Shown here piece after piece: positions 58,361-64,000 of a stretch of DNA of 64,000 nt; the stretch's first letter is position 1, and every line of letters begins with the position of its first letter. The DNA is from Orientallactaga sibirica (lineage: Eukaryota > Chordata > Mammalia > Rodentia > Dipodidae), in the NCBI GenBank assembly GCA_036365145.1, contig JAEOAD010000034.1:16149501-16213500 (forward strand). The letters are read 5' to 3'. Under the pieces are notes generated by a model. The model searched no databases. It worked only from the letters and a program-made list of their open reading frames with translations, and was not told where the DNA came from. The position numbers and the translations under genes are program-made.

Positions 58361-58791
58361 TCATATCGGCTGTCCTGCATGCCTTGTGGTGAGGGGTGGC
58401 TCTGATCCCTCATATACTTAGATTTCCAGTTCTTCTGGTTGCTAGTGTATGGGAAAGGGAAGGCTCTGTCCACTAAAGTTGTTCTGGAGCTGCTCAGCTG
58501 GTTTCTCTTGCCTTCTCCTTTTTTTTTTTTTTTTTTTGACTTTTAAAGGCCTGGGTTGGTGGGAGAATTCCTTCTCAGTAGTTCTGCTCCTGCAGGCTCA
58601 GGCAGGGCCCTATAAGTAGAAGCTCTTGCCAATGGTTGGAGCCTGACCCTGGCTGATTGTGGTTGTTAGAGGCTCCAGCTCCTTCCTGCTTCTCTGCTGT
58701 TGTCTCATCTGGGTTAATAATTCCTCACATACATTCAATTTTTAGCAGAAGAGTGTATTGTGTATTATATTTCCTCTTTTCCCGCCATCAG
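58361..58791. other. Unresolved GC-richer segment
   Basis: Not the expected LINE-1 continuation. Contains 'gcctgggttggtgggagaat', 'ctcaggcagggccctataag' and a T-run (58521-58538). Sequence like it resumes after the small LINE-1 at 59136 ('gctcctattctgccatttta'), so both flanks may belong to one older element. Confidence 0.45.
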
Positions 58792-58799
58792 GTTTCTTT

Positions 58800-59127
58800 T
58801 ATTATTATTATTATTATTATTGACAACTTCCTTAATTTTAGACAATATTGCATGGTACTTCCCTCCCTCCCCCCACTTTCCCCTTTGAAACTCCACTGTC
58901 CATCATATCCCCTCCCCGTCTCAATCAGTCTCTCTTTTCATTGATGTTATCATCTTTTCCTCCTGTTAGTGCAGTCTTGCATAGGTAGTGTCAGGCACTA
59001 TGAGGTCATGAATATCCAGGCCATTTTGTGTCTGGAGGAGCACGTTGTAAGGACTCCTACTCTTCCTTTGGCTCTTATATTCTTTCCACCCCCTCTTCTG
59101 CAATGGACTCTGAGCCTTAGAAGGTGT
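58800..59127 (-). mobile_element. Short 5'-truncated LINE-1 type I tail with target duplication
   Basis: Nearly the same as 9.80-10.12 kb. T-rich/ATT 3' end at left. GTTTCTTT flanks at 58792-58799 and 59128-59135. Confidence 0.88.
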
Positions 59128-59271
59128 GTTTCTTTGGTGTGGCTCCTATTCTGCCATTTTAACCAGAAGTTGAGCTTTCTGTTTTTTTCTTTTTAATGGA
59201 GAATATAGCTATATAATAAACACCTGTATAGCTATACCATCAAAGTGACCTCACAAACCACCTATTGTTTA

Positions 59272-59301
59272 TCTCTCTCTCTCTCTCTCCAAATATATAT
59301 G

Positions 59302-59319
<18 letters not shown>
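59272..59319. repeat. Perfect 19-bp inverted repeat of (TC)n / (GA)n
   Basis: 19-nt TC arm (59272-59290), 10-nt AT loop, 19-nt GA arm (59301-59319), extending into more GA. Confidence 0.92.
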
Positions 59320-59332
<13 letters not shown>

Positions 59333-59505
59333 TTTTTTTTTGTTTGTTTGTGTTTTTGTTTCCCGAGGTAGGATCTCACTCTAGCCCAGGCTGACCTGGA
59401 ATTCACTCTGTATTCTCAGGCCTCGAACTCATGGCGATCCTCCTACCTCTGCCTCCTGAGTGCTAGGATTAAAGGCATGCACCACCACACCCAGCTAATG
59501 TTTTG
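59333..59505 (-). repeat. B1 SINE
   Basis: 'ctagcccaggctgacctgga', 'catggcgatcctcctacctc' and 'caccaccacacccagct' in reverse, with T/GT-rich tail at left. Confidence 0.94.
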
Positions 59506-59715
59506 TTTTTTTTTTTTTTTTTTTGGTGTTTCCAGGGAAGTTCTCATTCTGGCCCAGAGTCCTTCTGTAGGTTTCTTGCCTGAGTGCATTAACTTCTGAG
59601 CAACACGCTCCCTTAATGCATTGAGAGTTCATTGTTCTTCCTTCAATCTTATTAATAGAGCTGTCACAGATAGGAGTTTAGGATTTTTTTTTTTTTAAAA
59701 AAGAGTTTAAAATAC

Positions 59716-60065
59716 TGGGCCTGGACAGATAGCTCAGTTGCTAAAGGGCTTGCCTTGCAAGCACAAAGACATGAGTTTGAGTCCCAATGCCCATGTAAGA
59801 TGATAGGCATAGTGGCGTATGGTGAGGACATAGAGACATGTTGATCCTTTGAGGCCATTGGCTAACCAGTCTAGCCTAATTGTTAAGGTTGTCAATGAGA
59901 AACCCTGTTGCAAAAGGAGGCAGACAGCATAGCTGACAATGAGACTGTTGTCTCCTGGCTTCCAAACACCTATGTATTCTTGCCAGTACACTAGTGCAGC
60001 TCAGGTGCATCCATACCCACATGAGCACACATTCATATATGCACACACATTACACACATATAGCA
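59716..60065 (+). repeat. RSINE1/B4-like composite SINE
   Basis: 'gcctggacagatagctcagt', 'gcttgccttgcaagcacaaa', 'ggctaaccagtctagcctaa', 'gtctcctggcttccaaacac' and a CA-rich end. Confidence 0.82.
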
Positions 60066-61320
60066 AAAAATCACTTAAAATAGCTTAATTAAAATGTATT
60101 CAACATAGTAAGCAATACATAACTCTGCTGGACACTCATAGTACATGTATATAAAAGGCAGACTGATATCTCTCCCTCATAAGGCACCCTCATTCTTATA
60201 CAGAGGGACAGATAAGCAAAGAGTTAATGACAGTGGCAAGGGCCTCACAGTAGTGTGAAGACTCAAAACAGGTACAGATCAGAGCAGGGAGAGGTTTAGC
60301 AGGTCACTATTTTGATTTCTCTGTTTTCTGACGTATTTACAAGTGGACAATTCTGTCTTGCAATTTACTGCACAGAATTATCTCCCAGGCATCTTAATAC
60401 CAGTACAATCAATAGTACAAAAGATAAATCTTATACCCATCTCCAATTCATGAGTTTGTTTGGGGAGATACAGAACATGACACCATGCTGAAGCATACCT
60501 TTGAGGAAAGAACACTGACACAAAACCCACACAGGCAAGAGGATATAATCAGTCCATCCATGCTTTACATTCATTACAACATAGTGCCAAACAACAGATG
60601 ATTATGCAGTGCAAGAAAATGCAGTTTAAATAACAAAACACTACACAAACAGCAGTGTAGGAGAGTCCTCTCTTCATAAGCTCATACTGGGGACACATGG
60701 TGGAAATGCAAACTTATTTCTAAGAAGCAATTCTTAGGACTTAGTGACATAAGGCATGAAAAAGACAGCAGCATATAAATGTCCAGTGTATGAATACAAA
60801 ATCATTTCAAGTGTGGTTGTGACTCTAGGAAGGACAGGCAGTGAAAACTGCTAGAAGGGTGGAGCTACTCCTAGGGAGCAATGACAAATTTGCTCTTGTT
60901 CTTATTACCTTAAAAATTCATGCACTACCCACATTCTCCATTGATGAGGGTCTCTTTGAAAGTGGGAGGACAGGGAGGAGGACAATGGAACCAATACTAT
61001 GAATGTAAAATCAGAATAATATAAATAAATAAAAATAAAAATAAATCAGTTAGAATTGCAGCATAATTTGGCAATTTTGTCACATTCTGTGACCTACTGA
61101 ATGAAGGAAGACCATATGAGAATCAGATGCAAGGAAGGAGACTTAAGAAAATAACGAAAATAAATAAGTTTTTCCAGACTATCTTCAGTGGCCAAAGATC
61201 GCATGCGTTGACATGTCTCTCCTGTCTCCTGCCCTCATCATTCTGTTCAAAAAAAAAAAAAAAAAAAAATAGACCAATTTGTCACTGTGTGTGAATAATG
61301 TCAGCTAAGTGTGCACTGTC
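60066..61320. other. Unique DNA with short A-rich tails
   Basis: AATAAATAAAAATAAA near 61022-61046 and an A-run at 61250-61269 may mark remnants of retrotransposon tails. No gene recognised. Confidence 0.45.
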
Positions 61321-61335
61321 CCTTTTCTTTCACAG

Positions 61336-61383
61336 AGGTCCCTGAAAGAGTTCTGCTGGGAGTATCTGCAGAAAAACAAATGA
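61336..61383 (+). other. Weak candidate terminal exon
   Basis: A good splice-acceptor-like tract ('cccttttctttcacag', 61320-61335) precedes 15 open codons (RSLKEFCWEYLQKNK) and a TGA at 61381-61383. The flanking 61300-61800 is non-repetitive and GC-richer than its surroundings. A second acceptor-like 'ttaatcactgcag' ends at 61500 before an 89-codon open frame (61522-61791). No protein family recognised, so noncoding RNA or chance are equally possible. Confidence 0.15.
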
Positions 61384-61970
61384 GCAAGCCCTGAAATCTG
61401 AAACAAGGTGCTCTGCTGAGGCTGGGGAAGTGCCGAGATGATGACTCTGGGAAAATTGCATCACCTTTGTCTAACATAAGACTCTTTTAATCACTGCAGC
61501 AGAGAAGCTGCCTCAAGGACAGTGGATAATGCATGTTTCAGAAAGGCTGATAAAGAGATAGCGCAGATCCTCAATCGTCTGGACTGGGCCATTAAGGGAG
61601 CAAATATCCTTGGAACCTGCTTGGGAGTGTGGGGCTCAGAGTTTCAAAGGAGACTTAAAGGTTTCCCAGTGGGCTCCAAGGAGCACATGGGGAGGAAGGA
61701 GGAGTTGCCAGGACTGTGGAGGGAGAAGAGGCTGTGTGTGCTAAATCCAATTAGGGCTTACTACCTTGAGGCGCACAGAATAACTGGATGACATAGGAGT
61801 GATGGGATAATGAATAGGAACTCAGTTAGAGACCTTGGACTTACAAACCTTTCATTTCTAATCTTCATGAAGCCTTCTAATGAAACTGACTGAAGTGTTA
61901 AGAATTTAGTTAGAGAAAAGGAGTATGAGTGAGGGGTCACATTTACAACCTTATGATTTGAATAGAACAG
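61384..61970. other. Unique, GC-richer DNA
   Basis: Open frame 61522-61791 has no visible motif. No repeat recognised. Confidence 0.45.
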
Positions 61971-61984
61971 GAAGCAGCTTCTAG

Positions 61985-62070
61985 GTTAAACTATCCAAGT
62001 TTGCATTCAGTTTTGTTATGAATTACTTGCATAACTGTGGGTAAGTCACTTCACCTCTCTGGTACTTATC
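61985..62070 (+). repeat. MIR fragment
   Basis: 'attacttgcataactgtggg' then 'taagtcacttcacctctctgg' is the MIR core. Confidence 0.75.
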
Positions 62071-62074
62071 TTGA

Positions 62075-63220
62075 AGTGAATGAATCCCTGCTTGCATCAG
62101 CCAATGCTTGCACATCTATACAAACATTCATTGATATTACAGCTGTTATTTTATTTAAAATACTTTTACAGTACTTTGTGATGACAGGGTTCCTTTTGAC
62201 CATGACAATATCATCATATCACTCTTCTGGGTCTTCATTTTCTGTATGTTAGTACCATCATTAATGACATGCACAAGAATGATACTTGAGATAGTCTCAC
62301 AATGTTCCAGAACTATTCTAATCACTGTGCATAAATTTTATTTTGAAATGAGCTCATTTCAGATCCTATCAGTGACTCATAGAATCAGAATACCATGAGG
62401 CCCACAATCAGGCTCCTTATAGGTCTCTTTCTTGGTCCCAATGATAGATCATCTCTTTAAAAAAATGCCTACAGTTAACCTAAGGAGAGAAAGCACTGAT
62501 TACACTAAAGGCTGCTCTTGGTGTTTATAACTATAGGACTAGAAGAGTTACTTCACTTCAAGCCAAAGAAAAAGGATCTTTAGAGAAACTTCTGAGGCCA
62601 GAGAGGTATAAACACAGATTGTTCAAAAGGTAAAAGCTACAGCAGAAACTTTCTAGGCAAGTTCTTTCCATTTCTAGATGGTAGACAAGAGATAATAAGG
62701 GAGAGAGACTGCACACAGCACCATCAGGTAGACAGTAGCAGAACCAAGACTGGAGTCCTGCTGGTTCACCTTCTACACTATGTGCTCAGCATTGAACTCA
62801 GACCCCACTGCAGCAAGGAGTCCTTGCTGTGATCTTCTCTGTGTGTGACAGAGATTAAATCAAACATGAAAGTAATGTATGTTCATTTATAGAATGGCAA
62901 AATTGACCTTGAATAAGGTGGACCATCTCTATTAAAATAAACACTTGGTTAATTGTATAGTACAAGATTGGATACACAGTAGGTATTAAATTAATATTTC
63001 TTGAATTAGGCTGAATATCTCATATGGCTTACACAAGAATCCTTAATCCATCTTTTTATTTTTTTCCTTCCATTTCAAGTCATTAGCTGAGTCTATGATT
63101 AAAGAATGGTAATTTGTCTCCACGATTTGTGAATCAGAAAACATCATATAAAACATGATGAGTAACTTGGATCCAAATAGTCTATATTGATAAGGCTCTA
63201 CTACACTGCCTATGATTTCT
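62075..63220. other. Unique DNA with MIR/L2 traces
   Basis: Faint MIR at 62310-62405 and L2/MIR-like 'cacagtaggtattaaattaa' at 62975-62994. No gene seen. Confidence 0.45.
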
Positions 63221-63224
63221 TTCT

Positions 63225-63305
63225 GGCATTACTGGGGCTTATATCCAGAGCCTCATACATGCTAGGCAAGAATTCTACCACTGAACTACATCCCTAACCT
63301 CCCAC
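63225..63305 (-). repeat. ID/B4-like SINE head
   Basis: Minus strand reads 'gggatgtagttcagtggtag' and 'cttgcctagcatgtatgagg', the tRNA-derived head of ID/B4 elements. Confidence 0.75.
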
Positions 63306-64000
63306 AGCTACTGCTAATTTCCATTTTAGCCACAGAACTGCTATTGTGAGGGCCAACTATAACAGACTATGAGAAGAAAAGATGATTAATGTAGAGAGTT
63401 GCTATTTTCTCCAGAAGTCCTCAAATAATGGGATATTTTCACATTCACCAACAATTATAACACATTACAATTATTATTATTGAAATCAAGGAGAACTAAA
63501 AAAAAAAAAAACCTGTGGATGGTAAAGGGGAATATTGGTTAATTACTCAACATAATTGAAGACAGAGTCAAAACAGACCTCCTAGAAAGGAGATGTTGAA
63601 AGAGGCCATGATGGGTGAATGAGAGTAAAGAAACTACTCTGGCAAGAGCTGGTCAGAAAGGACAATTGTAGAGGCTGGTTTATTAAAAACCTTCATGGAA
63701 CTGAAAATGCATCATCAGTCAATTAACAAAAGTGCAAGTGTCTAGTGGAGCAGCACTGGGCAGAATAGAAGATCCAAGGCTAGAAGAAGTTGTTTTCCTT
63801 ATGTCATATTTAGGAGCACTAGTTGTAGACTGAATACAAGAAGGAGCTTTTGTTGAGTTCTAAATGGGAGAGTAACATGATGAGATCTGTATTTTAGAAT
63901 GATGACTTTGACAGCAGTGGAGGTAACACAAAATAGAAGAGGAGAGGGAAGGATTTGGGAAGCTTTTGAAAGTAACAGAGATAAGAAATGATGCAGCCTA
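63306..64000. other. Unique DNA to the window end
   Basis: A-run at 63499-63511. No recognisable gene or repeat. Confidence 0.45.

Overview
The window looks like mammalian, AT-rich, gene-poor DNA from a rodent. The evidence is the repeat set: B1 elements (7SL-derived, with rodent-type wording), a B2-like tRNA-derived SINE with a TC-rich 3' half, ID/B4/RSINE-like SINEs, LINE-1 pieces ending in ORF2 and a GA-rich 3' UTR, and MaLR/ERVL-like solo LTRs. The wording of the B1 and tRNA-SINE copies (for example 'gagactacatag' in B1, and the 'cagatgcaaagtg...ccacaagg' core of the SINE) fits a dipodid such as a jerboa (Jaculus) better than mouse or rat. That assignment is from memory and inferential. 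I found no protein-coding gene, no rRNA or functional tRNA gene, no CpG island and no CRISPR array. The short open frames are either translations of repeats or chance.

Layout. 1-6.7 kb: mostly unique, with B2-like SINEs, MIRs, an ID element and an old LTR. 6.7-12.7 kb: a LINE-1 3' UTR with a SINE in its A-tail, an LTR, a LINE-1 with an internal 5' inversion, and a composite SINE. 12.7-16.2 kb: unique. 16.2-22.6 kb: a second LINE-1 3' UTR type, SINEs, an ancient L1, an LTR and another inverted LINE-1 tail. 22.6-26.3 kb: very AT-rich with little recognisable. 26.3-27.0 kb: an LTR inside an LTR. 28.3-31.3 kb: LINE-1 ORF2 end plus 3' UTR. 32-35 kb: L2, B4-like SINE, then unique DNA. 35.2-41.4 kb: dense repeats. 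41.5-50 kb: mainly unique with scattered SINEs and LTRs. 50.1-59.5 kb: almost wholly repeats, with two antisense LINE-1s each split by an LTR. 59.7-64 kb: a SINE, then largely unique DNA holding a weak candidate exon.

How it fits together. No genes work together here. What can be read is a layered history of retrotransposition: ancient MIR/L2/L1M, then rodent LTRs and LINE-1s, then B1 and B2-like SINEs placed by LINE-1 machinery, several with target-site duplications I could locate exactly. The observations most worth checking are CTCF-like motifs carried by the B2-like SINE, a B-box duplication shared by two SINE copies, two LINE-1 inversions of the twin-priming type, and three LTRs with 5-bp target duplications (two exact, one with a mismatch). 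I see no evidence for a novel gene system.
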